A DNA stretch of 38,039 nt from Pseudomonadota bacterium (GTDB taxonomy: Bacteria > Pseudomonadota > Gammaproteobacteria > Burkholderiales > Burkholderiaceae_C). A model generated the notes under the pieces. That model had not been told where the DNA came from. It worked only from the letters and a program-made list of their open reading frames with translations, and did not search any database. The stretch covers positions 1-38,039 of the forward strand of contig JAEWBU010000134.1 in the NCBI GenBank assembly GCA_023390985.1. Direction: 5' to 3'. A program made the translations under genes and the position numbers. Of the stretch, positions 13,961 through 21,712 are shown piece after piece (within the stretch, counting starts at the first letter, position 1; every line of letters begins with the position of its first letter).

Positions 13961-16092
13961 CGCGGCCCCCCGTTCCCGAAGGCCTGCGTGCGCATCCGCG
14001 CCTGGGCCAGTGGCTCACCGTCACGGCCGATGGCCGCATCGGTGTCACCTCGGGCAAGGTCGACATCGGGCAGGGCATCTCGCACACGCTGCGGCTGATC
14101 GTCGCGGAGGAATTGCAGGTCGCGCCCCTGCTGGTGGACATGGAGCCGCCCTCCACGCGGAACAGCCCCGACGAAGCGGTCACCTCCGGCAGCCTGTCGG
14201 TGCAGCATTCCGGCGCCGCGCTGCGCTTTGCCGCCGCGCACCTGCGCGAGGCCTGCCGGGCGCGGTTCGCGCAGCGGGTCGGTCTGCCGACGGCGGCGGT
14301 GACGCTGGCGGGCGGCTTCTTCCGTGCGCGTGGCGAACGCGCGGGCTACGGCGAACTGGCCGACGCCGGCTTGCTGGACGCCGCGGTGGACCCTTCGTAC
14401 CTGGCGCCTCGCGGCGGGCAAGCTTCCACGCTCGGTGCGCTGGGGCGGGCCGACGTGGCCGCGAAGGTGTTCGGCGAGTTCCAGTACATCCAGGACCTCG
14501 CGCCCGAAGGCATGGTGCACGGTGCGGTGTTCCGCCCGCGCACGCTGCAGGCCCAGGTCCGCGAAGACGCCTGGATCCGTCTGCTGCCGCGCCTCGAAGC
14601 GATCGAAGGCGTGTCGCAGGTGGTGCGCGACGGCCTGCTGGTGGGCGTGCTGGCCGAGGGGCAGCATGCGCTGGCCCAGGCGGCCGGGCGCGTGGCGCTG
14701 GCGGGCCTGTGGCAAGGCGAGGCCGAGGTTCCGCAGCCGCACGAGATCGCAGGCTGGCTGAGGTCGCAGCCCCTGGACAGCGTGGTGATCGAGCAGCGCC
14801 AGGGCGAGGCGCCGGCCGCCGTGCGCACCTTCCGCGCCGAGTACGGCCGGGGCTGGCTGCAACACGCGTCCATCGGGCTGTGCTGCGCGCTGGCGCAATG
14901 GACCGACGGCGCGCTGCAGGTGTGGAGCCATTCGCAAGGCATCTTCAACCTGCGCCGGGACCTCGCGCTCGCCTTCGGGCTGGCGGTCGATGCGGTGACC
15001 GTGTCGCATGCCGAAGGCGCCGGCTGCTATGGCCACAACGGCGCGGACGACGTCGCCTTCGACGCGGCCTGGCTCGCGCGGCATGCGGGCGGTCGCCCGG
15101 TCCGCCTGCAATGGACGCGGCAGCAGGAGATGGCGAACTCGCCGCTGGCCCCCGCGATGGCGGTGCGTGTCGAAGCCAGCGTGGATGCCGACGGCTGCCT
15201 CGTGGCGTGGAAGCAGGACGTCTGGAGCCAGGGCCACGGCACGCGCCCGGGGCGCGGCGCCACGCCGGCGCTGCTCGGGGCCTGGCAGACCGCGGAGCCC
15301 GCGCCCGTCCCCATGGCCGTGAACCAGCCGCCGGCGACCGGGGGCGGCTCCGACCGCAACGCCGTTCCGCCCTATGCCGTGCCGCGGCTGGATGTGCGCA
15401 ACCACCGCGTGCTCGCGATGCCCCTGCGCGTTTCGGCCATGCGCGCCCTCGGCGCCCACGTCAACGTGCTGGCGGCCGAATCGACGATCGACGAGATCGC
15501 GCGGGCCCTGGACCGCGACCCGCTCGCCTACCGCCTGCAGCACCTGGCGCACGACGAACGCGCGCGCGCCGTGCTGCTGGAGGCCGCGCGCATCGCCCGC
15601 TGGGAAGAGCCCGGCGAGTACGAGCCCGGCGTCGGCCGCGGCCTGGGCTTCGCCCGCTACAAGAACACCGGCGCCTGGTGCGCGGTGGTCGCCGAGGTCG
15701 AGGTGCAGCAGCAGGCGCGCGTGCGCCGGCTGTGGATCGCCGCCGACCTGGGCCTGGTCGTCCATCCGGACGGCGCGCGCAACCAGATCGAAGGCGGCGC
15801 CATCCAGGCCGCCAGCTGGACGCTGCTCGAGCAGGCGGAGCTGGGGCCCGAGGGCGTGCGCTCGGAGGACTGGGCGACCTACCCGATCCATCGCTTCACC
15901 GACGTGCCCGCGGTGGAGGTGGCGCTGGTCGACCGGCCCGACAGCCCGTCGCTCGGCGCGGGCGAGTGCAGCATCGGACCCACGGCGGCGGCGATCGCGA
16001 ACGCGATCCACGATGCGCTGGGCATCCGCATGCGCGTGATGCCCTTCAGCGCCGACAACCTGATGCGCGAGGCGCAGCGGCAAGGCGCCTGA
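13957..16092 (+). CDS. Molybdopterin-binding subunit of an aldehyde oxidase/xanthine dehydrogenase-family hydroxylase (IorB/NicB-like)
   Basis: A 711-residue catalytic subunit. Unlike xanthine dehydrogenase it opens directly with a cofactor-binding block, SGKVDIGQGISHTLRLIVAE, as in IorB and NicB proteins. The reductase/hammerhead-like part follows near residues 165-250, then GCYGHNGADDVAFDAAWLAR, PLRVSAMRALGAHVN and the C-terminal LGAGECSIGPTAAAIANAI, with the Glu expected as catalytic base. It would hydroxylate an aromatic ring carbon next to nitrogen, or an aldehyde, using water oxygen. No C-terminal cytochrome c domain is present, which differs from Pseudomonas NicB. No Tat-type signal is seen, so it is probably cytosolic. 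The start ATG overlaps the upstream stop. The substrate is inferred only loosely. Confidence 0.9.
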   Translation: MTRPPVPEGLRAHPRLGQWLTVTADGRIGVTSGKVDIGQGISHTLRLIVAEELQVAPLLVDMEPPSTRNSPDEAVTSGSLSVQHSGAALRFAAAHLREACRARFAQRVGLPTAAVTLAGGFFRARGERAGYGELADAGLLDAAVDPSYLAPRGGQASTLGALGRADVAAKVFGEFQYIQDLAPEGMVHGAVFRPRTLQAQVREDAWIRLLPRLEAIEGVSQVVRDGLLVGVLAEGQHALAQAAGRVALAGLWQGEAEVPQPHEIAGWLRSQPLDSVVIEQRQGEAPAAVRTFRAEYGRGWLQHASIGLCCALAQWTDGALQVWSHSQGIFNLRRDLALAFGLAVDAVTVSHAEGAGCYGHNGADDVAFDAAWLARHAGGRPVRLQWTRQQEMANSPLAPAMAVRVEASVDADGCLVAWKQDVWSQGHGTRPGRGATPALLGAWQTAEPAPVPMAVNQPPATGGGSDRNAVPPYAVPRLDVRNHRVLAMPLRVSAMRALGAHVNVLAAESTIDEIARALDRDPLAYRLQHLAHDERARAVLLEAARIARWEEPGEYEPGVGRGLGFARYKNTGAWCAVVAEVEVQQQARVRRLWIAADLGLVVHPDGARNQIEGGAIQAASWTLLEQAELGPEGVRSEDWATYPIHRFTDVPAVEVALVDRPDSPSLGAGECSIGPTAAAIANAIHDALGIRMRVMPFSADNLMREAQRQGA

Positions 16093-16128
16093 CGTTTCGA
16101 TCGATCAATCAAGCAGGAAGGAAGACGA

Positions 16129-16827
16129 GTGAGCGTGGTGAACGTACTGAGCGGCGGTGCCGCGGCGGCGGTGGTCAAGGGCGTGCAGGCGCAGTTCGAG
16201 CGCGAGAGCGGCGCGACGGTCCAGGCCACCTTCAGCGCGGTGGGCCAGATGCGCGACCAGCTGCTGGCCGGCAGCCCCTGCGACCTGGTGATCCTGACGA
16301 AACAACTGGTGGCGCAGCTGGTGGCGTCCGGGCATGTGGTGGCGGGCAGCGAACGGTCGCTGGGCCTGGTGCGCACCGGCGTGGCCGTGCGCGCGGGCGC
16401 CAGGCACCCCGCGATGGCCGATCGCGAGCAGCTGGCCGCGGCGTTCCGCGCCGCGCGCGAGATCTACTACCCGGACCCGCAACTGGCGACGGCCGGGATC
16501 CACTTCATGAACGTGCTGAAGGCCCTGGGCCTGGACCAGGAACTGAAGGCCGCTTTCCGCCCGTTCCCCAACGGCGCGACGGCGATGGCCGCCATGGCGA
16601 AGTCCAGCGAAGCCGCGGTCATCGGCTGCACGCAGGAGACGGAGATCAACTACACGCCGGGCGTGGAACTGGTCGGGTCGCTGCCGAAGGAGTTCGAGCT
16701 GGCGACCGACTACACGCTGGGCATCTGCACCGGCGCGCGCGAGCCGAAGCTGGCGGCGCAGCTGGCGGAGCTGGTGGCGGGCCCGGCCTCGGCGCAGATC
16801 CGGCGGCAGGGCGGCTTCGCCTTCTAG
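16129..16827 (+). CDS. ModA-like substrate-binding protein without a signal peptide
   Basis: A 232-residue type-II periplasmic-binding-protein fold, related to molybdate-binding ModA: VNVLSGGAAAAVVKGVQAQFERESG, VQATFSAVGQMRDQLLAGSPCDLVIL, a central EIYYPDPQLATAGIHFMNVLKALGL, and AVIGCTQETEINYTPGVELVGSLP. The GTG start at 16129 has AGGAAGGA upstream. Only 36 bases separate it from the preceding stop, so there is no room for a signal peptide; the protein begins directly at the first beta-strand. It may be a cytosolic ligand or oxyanion sensor, or a factor for the neighbouring molybdenum enzyme, rather than a transporter component. The stop shares CTAG with the convergent exporter gene. Confidence 0.82.
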   Translation: MSVVNVLSGGAAAAVVKGVQAQFERESGATVQATFSAVGQMRDQLLAGSPCDLVILTKQLVAQLVASGHVVAGSERSLGLVRTGVAVRAGARHPAMADREQLAAAFRAAREIYYPDPQLATAGIHFMNVLKALGLDQELKAAFRPFPNGATAMAAMAKSSEAAVIGCTQETEINYTPGVELVGSLPKEFELATDYTLGICTGAREPKLAAQLAELVAGPASAQIRRQGGFAF

Positions 16828-17723
16828 CCAGGCCCACCGCGCCGGGTCGACCCCCAGCACAGCAGGGAGCCGGCGACCACCATCGCCACGCCCTGCCAGA
16901 AGCTGGGGCCCGGCCGCACGCCCAGCCACAGGCTCGCCAGCAGCGTGGAGAAGACGGGCGTGAAGTACGACATCGCGGCCAGCACCGTGAGGTTGCCGCG
17001 CTGGATGCCGATGTTCCAGCAGGAATACGCCATCGCGGTGAACGCGCCCAGCACCAGCACCAGGAGGGCGCCGGACCCGGTGATGCGTATCGGGCCCTCG
17101 CCGGCGAACGCGTACTTCACCCACAGCACCGCTCCGGTGACGAGCAGGAACAGCGAGACGCCGCTGCGGCCGCCGCCATACGCGCGCGTCAGCACGGAAT
17201 AGGCGCCCCAGGTCAGGGCCGCGCCGCCCGCCAGGCTGTAGGCCACCGGGTTGTCGCGCATGTTCCCGGCGAGCGTCGCGAACGACCAGCCGCCCTGGCC
17301 GGTCATCAGCCAGACCACGCCACCGAAGCAGAGCGCGACACCGGGAGCGAGCAGGAGCGAACCTCTCTGCTGCTTGAACACCACCGCCAGCACGATCGTG
17401 AGGCAGGGCCAGAGGTAGTTGATCATCGCGAGCTCGAGCGCCTGTCGGCGGTCGTGGGCCAGGCCCAGCGACAGCGCGAAGCACATCTCGTATGCGACGA
17501 AGAGGAAGCCGCCCGCGTAGAGGTAGACCGGGTTCAGCGAACGCGGACGCGGAATGCCGAGGGCGGCGGCGGCGAAGAGGCCGCTGACGGTGAAGATCGT
17601 GGCGGCGCCGCCGGTGGGGCCGAGAAGTTCGGAGACGTTGCGGATCAGGCCGACCGAGGCGCTCCAGAGGACCACCGCGACCAGCCCGACCAGGGTGTTC
17701 GTCGCGGTGGAGCTGGGGTGCAT
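16824..17723 (-). CDS. EamA/DMT-family transporter, YddG-like
   Basis: A 299-residue drug/metabolite transporter with about ten membrane segments in two EamA repeats. Sequence such as LVAVVLWSASVGLIRNVSE, ALELAMINYLWPCLTIVLAV and the C-terminal NLTVLAAMSYFTPVFSTLLA resembles the aromatic amino acid exporter YddG. It would export amino acids or related metabolites across the inner membrane. It is the last gene of the leftward set starting at 24102, 59 bases after the MBL gene. Its stop overlaps the convergent ModA-like gene by four bases (CTAG gives TAG on both strands). The substrate is uncertain. Confidence 0.87.
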   Translation of the reverse strand: MHPSSTATNTLVGLVAVVLWSASVGLIRNVSELLGPTGGAATIFTVSGLFAAAALGIPRPRSLNPVYLYAGGFLFVAYEMCFALSLGLAHDRRQALELAMINYLWPCLTIVLAVVFKQQRGSLLLAPGVALCFGGVVWLMTGQGGWSFATLAGNMRDNPVAYSLAGGAALTWGAYSVLTRAYGGGRSGVSLFLLVTGAVLWVKYAFAGEGPIRITGSGALLVLVLGAFTAMAYSCWNIGIQRGNLTVLAAMSYFTPVFSTLLASLWLGVRPGPSFWQGVAMVVAGSLLCWGSTRRGGPG

Positions 17724-17782
17724 GGGGAGGGATTCGGGCGCGTGAAGAGGCGCGCCATGGTACCGAGTCCCCGTCTCGGCTC

Positions 17783-18748
17783 TTACTCAGCGCAGGCGCA
17801 CTTGCCGGCCGCGTCGAACTCCATCGTGCGGCCCGACAGCGGGATGTGCACCGGCATCTTCGCCGCCTTCCGGAAAGCCTCGGTCTTGCTGCCCGGCCGG
17901 ACCTTGCCGTTGACCGTGCCGGCTTCGTTCGCGTGCGAGGCGATGACCGAGGCGGGCCTGACCTGCTCGTTCATCACGTACGCCGCTTCCACGGGGCCGG
18001 TGGTGAAACCGTCGCCGATGTTCATCACCGCCAGCTTGGCCTGGTACAGGGTGCGGATCACCTCGTGGTCGGCGCTCACGCCCGTGTCGCCGGACAGGTA
18101 GGCGACCAGCCCGTTGCTGAAGCGCAGCACGAAGCCGGTGGCCGGGCCCGCGTCGCCCGCGATGCCGCCTTCCTTCATGTGCCTGGCGAGATCGGCCGCC
18201 AGGTAGTCCGGATCCACGCCGTTGCTGTGCAGCGCCGTCACCGTGGCGATGCGGACGCCGCCGAGCGTGACGCTGCCGCCGAAGCGCGCGAGCACGGCAT
18301 CGGCCGGGTTGCCGCCGGCGGCCTTGAGCTTGGCCGCGAAGAAAGCGGGCATCTCGCTGCCGGAGACGATCTTGGCTTTCTTGGCGATCGCGATGTTCAC
18401 GGCGCTGGAGTTCGGCATGGCCGACACCGACACCTCGGGCTGCTGGCAGGTGCCCGCGTTCGGCGCCTTGATGTGGGCGTTGCCGGCGTGGTCGCCGTGC
18501 AGGTGGCTCACCAGGATGAGGTCGATCCTGCCCAGGCGCGGGTCCGTCGGCCCGGCCACCGTGCGGCCGGGGTCGTACAGGATGCGCGTCCCGTTCGGGT
18601 CCTCGAAGATGAGCGCGCGGTCCTGCGCGCAGAACTCGCCTTCCAGGCTGCCGAGCGGCGTGACCTTGACCGTGGGGCTTTGCGCCAGGGCTGCGGCGCA
18701 AGCGGCGCTGAAGGCGGCCGCGGCCGCGAGCCGGAGCAGTTGTCGCAT
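17783..18748 (-). CDS. Exported MBL-fold metallo-hydrolase
   Basis: A 321-residue metallo-beta-lactamase-fold protein with a Sec signal peptide (MRQLLRLAAAAAFSAACAAA, cleavage near ALA-QS). The metal motif SHLHGDHAG gives His82, His84, Asp86 and His87. Further ligands are likely in TALHSNG, YLSGDTG and IASHANE. It resembles the UlaG-like/UPF0173 type of MBL protein that handles lactones or phosphodiesters, but is placed in the periplasm. A CTCC-complement (GGAG) site precedes the ATG. It sits 36 bases after the solute-binding lipoprotein gene in the same leftward set. The substrate is unknown. Confidence 0.87.
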   Translation of the reverse strand: MRQLLRLAAAAAFSAACAAALAQSPTVKVTPLGSLEGEFCAQDRALIFEDPNGTRILYDPGRTVAGPTDPRLGRIDLILVSHLHGDHAGNAHIKAPNAGTCQQPEVSVSAMPNSSAVNIAIAKKAKIVSGSEMPAFFAAKLKAAGGNPADAVLARFGGSVTLGGVRIATVTALHSNGVDPDYLAADLARHMKEGGIAGDAGPATGFVLRFSNGLVAYLSGDTGVSADHEVIRTLYQAKLAVMNIGDGFTTGPVEAAYVMNEQVRPASVIASHANEAGTVNGKVRPGSKTEAFRKAAKMPVHIPLSGRTMEFDAAGKCACAE

Positions 18749-18784
18749 GGGATGTCTCCTTCTTCTTCGCTGGTTGAGGGAAGT

Positions 18785-19603
18785 TCACGCGCCTCGACGC
18801 GGCGCCACGGCGGCGCCCTCGATGCGGTGTCGCTGCAGGGCCGCCGCCACGAAGCCGCTGGCCTTCATTTCCTCGATGAACCCGCTCAGCCAGGCCTGCG
18901 CCGCGGTGCGGCCCTTGGGCACGCCCATGGCCTGCTCGATCACCATGAACCGGCCGGGCAGCAGGCGCACGCCGCCCACGCGGCGCGCATCGGCCTCCAG
19001 CTGCTGCTTCACGCCCGCGGCCACGTCCAGGTTCTGGGCCAGGAACATGTCGGTGACGGCAGGCGAGGTGGGCGCCCGCACCAGCGTCGCCTGCTTCAGC
19101 TCGCGCGTGAGATACAGGTCGTAGGCGCTGCCGCGGCCCACCACCACCTGGGTGCCCGGGCGGTCCACTTCCGCGTTGGCGCGCAGCGGCGACGCGTTGC
19201 GCACGAGGTAGGCGCCTTCGATGATCACGTAGGGCGCCGTGTATTCCATGTCGGCGGCGCGCACCGGATCGATCGCCACGAAGGCCATGTCCACCTCGCG
19301 CGCCTTGATCGCTTCGACCACCGCGCCGGCGGAGTTGAAGGTCACCAGTTCCGGCGTGAGCCCGAGGCGGCGCGCGGCTTCGCGCGCGAGGTCGACGGAC
19401 ACGCCCGTCGGTTCGCCCGAAGGTCCGCGGGTGGCGAGGATCGGGTTGCCGAAATTGATCGCCGCGCGCATGCGGCCGGTGGGCGACAACTCCGCCGCGG
19501 CTCCCGGGTTGAAGGGCTTGGAAGCGCAACCGCCCAACAGCAGCGCGCCGGCTGCGCAGAGCCGGCGACGTCGGGAATCAAGGGGTCCAGGGGGATGCTG
19601 CAT
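18785..19603 (-). CDS. Amino-acid-type ABC solute-binding lipoprotein (SBP_bac_3)
   Basis: A 272-residue periplasmic solute-binding protein of the family 3 type. It has an N-terminal arginine run and a lipobox (LLGGC, Cys26). The binding domain contains FGNPILATRGPSGEPTGVSV, DLAREAARRLGL, AIKAREVDMAFVAIDPVRA and YTAPYVIIEGAYLV, typical of polar amino acid or organic acid receptors. No ABC permease or ATPase gene accompanies it here, so it is an orphan receptor or is served by a transporter elsewhere. AAGGAG seven bases upstream supports the ATG at 19603. It follows the quinone oxidoreductase gene by 31 bases. Confidence 0.87.
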   Translation of the reverse strand: MQHPPGPLDSRRRRLCAAGALLLGGCASKPFNPGAAAELSPTGRMRAAINFGNPILATRGPSGEPTGVSVDLAREAARRLGLTPELVTFNSAGAVVEAIKAREVDMAFVAIDPVRAADMEYTAPYVIIEGAYLVRNASPLRANAEVDRPGTQVVVGRGSAYDLYLTRELKQATLVRAPTSPAVTDMFLAQNLDVAAGVKQQLEADARRVGGVRLLPGRFMVIEQAMGVPKGRTAAQAWLSGFIEEMKASGFVAAALQRHRIEGAAVAPRRGA

Positions 19604-19634
19604 GGCGGTTCTCCTTTCTTGGTGGTTCTTGCGC

Positions 19635-20618
19635 TCAGCCCGTCGGAATGCGCAGCACGATCTTGCCCACGTGCGCGCCCGACTCCATCGCCGCCTTGGC
19701 CTGCGGCAGCTGGTCGAAAGGATAGACGCGATCCACCAGCGGCTCGATGCGGCCGGCGGCCACGTGGGGCAGCACTTCCGCCACGAAGCGCGGCACCGCG
19801 GCCGCGCGCTGCGCCTTGCTGCGCAGCTTGTTGGAGACGCCGAACAGCGTGAGCCGCTTCGCATGCAGCGCCGCCAGGTCCAGGTCGGCGTGCAGCTGGC
19901 CGTCGACGTAGCCGACGGTCGCCAGCCGTCCTTCGAAGGCCATCGCGCGCAGGTTCTCCGCGAAGACCGAGCCGCCCACCGCGTTCACCACGAGGTCGGC
20001 GCCGTGCCCGCCGGTGACGTCCATCACGCGGGGCGCGAAATCGGCGGCACGCGTGCAGATCGCGACGTCGAGCCCGAAGGCCTTCAGCCGCGCGAGCTTC
20101 TCCTGGCTGCCCGAGGTGCCGATCACGCGGGCGCCAATCGCCTTGCCCAGCTGCAGGCTGGCGAGGCCGACGCCGGACGACACGCCGTTGACCAGCAGCC
20201 AGTCGCCCGCGCGCAGCCGGCCCTGCAGCACCAGCATGTCGAAGGCGACCAGGAAGGTGAGGGGGAGGGCCGCCGCCGCTTCCCACGACAGCGAAGGCGG
20301 CATGGCCATCGCTTCCGCGGCCTCCATCACCGCCACTTGCGCGAAGGCCCCGGCGCAGCGGCCCATCACCCGGTCGCCCAGCTGGAAGCCCTGCACGTGG
20401 GGGCCGATGGCCACGACTTCACCCGCGCCTTCGCCGCCGGCGGCTTTCCATTCGCCCTGGTTGCCGGACTGCCCATGGGCCGCGACGAACTCGCCGCGGT
20501 TGAGCGAGGCCGCCTCCAGCCGCACCAGCAGTTGCCCGGCGCCGAGCCGCGGCGCAGGCACGTCGCGCTGCTCGAGCTCGCTGCCATCGGCCGTGAACCG
20601 CATCCACCAGGACTGCAT
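19635..20618 (-). CDS. Quinone oxidoreductase-like MDR-family dehydrogenase
   Basis: A 327-residue medium-chain dehydrogenase/reductase of the zinc-independent quinone oxidoreductase subgroup. The N-terminal GroES-like domain contains GQLLVRLEAASLNRGEFVAAHG and GEGAGEVVAIG, and the Rossmann domain (about 140-280) has LLVNGVSSGVGLASLQLGKA for NAD(P)H binding. The zinc-ligand cysteines of alcohol dehydrogenases are absent. It would reduce an enone or quinone-like intermediate with NAD(P)H. It starts three bases after the stop of the upstream isopropylmalate-dehydrogenase-like gene, so the two are very likely co-translated. The substrate is unknown. Confidence 0.9.
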   Translation of the reverse strand: MQSWWMRFTADGSELEQRDVPAPRLGAGQLLVRLEAASLNRGEFVAAHGQSGNQGEWKAAGGEGAGEVVAIGPHVQGFQLGDRVMGRCAGAFAQVAVMEAAEAMAMPPSLSWEAAAALPLTFLVAFDMLVLQGRLRAGDWLLVNGVSSGVGLASLQLGKAIGARVIGTSGSQEKLARLKAFGLDVAICTRAADFAPRVMDVTGGHGADLVVNAVGGSVFAENLRAMAFEGRLATVGYVDGQLHADLDLAALHAKRLTLFGVSNKLRSKAQRAAAVPRFVAEVLPHVAAGRIEPLVDRVYPFDQLPQAKAAMESGAHVGKIVLRIPTG

Positions 20619-20621
20619 CCC

Positions 20622-21701
20622 TCAGGCCTCCAGCCGCCGCAGCACGGCCTGGGTGAAGCTGGCGGTGTCGCCCTGGCCGCGGATGTCGCCGGTTCGCGCC
20701 TTCGCATCCGCCAGCGCCGAGGTGATCGCACGCGACATCGACGCCGCCATGCGCACCGCGCCGGGGTTGCTTCGGCTGTGGCCCAGCCAGTCGAACATCA
20801 TCCGGGTCGATTCCATCATCGCGTACGGGTTGGCGATGCCCTTGCCCGCGATGTCTGGAGCCGAGCCATGCGTGGCCTGCGCCATCGCCACGTTGCCGTC
20901 GCCGATGCACAGCCCGGGCGCCATGCCCAGGCCGCCCACCAGGCCGGCCGCTTCGTCCGAGAGGATGTCGCCGAACATGTTGGTGGTGACCACCACGTCG
21001 AAGCTCTGGGGATCGCGCACCAGGCGCATCGCCATGGTGTCGACGATCACGTCGTCCAGCAGCACGTCGGGGTACTCGGGCGCGAGCTTGCGGCACTCCT
21101 CCACGAACATGCCGCAGCCCAGCTTGAACACGGTGTCCTTGTGCACCATGGTCAGGTGCTTGCGGCGCTGCCGCGCGAGTTCGAACGCGGCGCGGGCGAC
21201 GCGGCTGCTGCCGGTGCGCGTGATCACGCGCATCGACAGCGTCACTTCGTCGTTGGGCCGGAACTCCGCGTTGCCCACCAGCATGTTGCGGTCCGGCTGG
21301 AAGCCCTCGTTGTTCTCACGAACGATGACCAGGTCGACGCCGTCGTGCAGGCAGCCGATGTCCGGGTACGAGCGCGTGGGCCGCACGTTGGCGAACAGGT
21401 TGAACTGCTTGCGCAGGATCGGGTGCGGGTTGATCGCGTTCGGCGATTTCGGGTAGGCCCGGTGGCCGATCGGTCCCAGGATCCAGCCGTCCAGCGTGGG
21501 CAGCGTCTCCATCGTTTCCGGCGGCAGCGTGTGGCCGTGCGAGCGGAAGGCGGTGGCCCCGATGGGCAGCGGCCGCCAGTCGATCGCCACGCCGTGCAGC
21601 TCGGCGGCCGCGCGGGCGATGGCCACCGAGGCGGGCACGATCTCCAGGCCGATGTCGTCGCCGTCGAGGATGCCGATGCGAAGGGGGGCGGGATTCGTCA
21701 T
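20622..21701 (-). CDS. Isocitrate/isopropylmalate dehydrogenase-family protein
   Basis: A 359-residue beta-decarboxylating dehydrogenase (3-isopropylmalate, isocitrate, tartrate and homoisocitrate dehydrogenase family). Family blocks visible are LRKQFNLFANVRPTRSYP with substrate Arg residues, IVRENNEGF, VHKDTVFKL with the catalytic Lys, DTMAMRLVRDP, VTTNMFGDILSDEAAGLVGG with metal Asp residues, and ATHGSAPDIAGKGIANP for NAD binding. The N-terminal GDDIG differs from the usual GDGIG. It would oxidise a 2-hydroxy acid and may decarboxylate it. Its neighbours (MmgE/PrpD, Bug receptor) suggest dissimilation of a substituted malate- or tartrate-like acid rather than leucine synthesis. This is inference. 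Confidence 0.87.
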   Translation of the reverse strand: MTNPAPLRIGILDGDDIGLEIVPASVAIARAAAELHGVAIDWRPLPIGATAFRSHGHTLPPETMETLPTLDGWILGPIGHRAYPKSPNAINPHPILRKQFNLFANVRPTRSYPDIGCLHDGVDLVIVRENNEGFQPDRNMLVGNAEFRPNDEVTLSMRVITRTGSSRVARAAFELARQRRKHLTMVHKDTVFKLGCGMFVEECRKLAPEYPDVLLDDVIVDTMAMRLVRDPQSFDVVVTTNMFGDILSDEAAGLVGGLGMAPGLCIGDGNVAMAQATHGSAPDIAGKGIANPYAMMESTRMMFDWLGHSRSNPGAVRMAASMSRAITSALADAKARTGDIRGQGDTASFTQAVLRRLEA

Positions 21702-21712
21702 GCCGTCCCCCT

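Noticed and set aside
12403..16083. A 1226-codon open frame on the minus strand across the Bug and hydroxylase genes
   Set aside because: It is an antisense shadow of real genes in high-GC DNA. It is Arg/His/Gly-rich, has no recognisable domains, and the plus strand has complete conserved proteins.
13957..16092. Aerobic CO dehydrogenase or xanthine dehydrogenase large subunit
   Set aside because: No FAD subunit gene is adjacent, and the N-terminal cofactor block and overall order fit the IorB/NicB type.
14010..18101. A 1363-codon open frame on the plus strand
   Set aside because: It crosses the ends of three real genes in other frames and strands, is dominated by Arg/Ala/Gly, and shows no family motif. 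A high-GC artefact.
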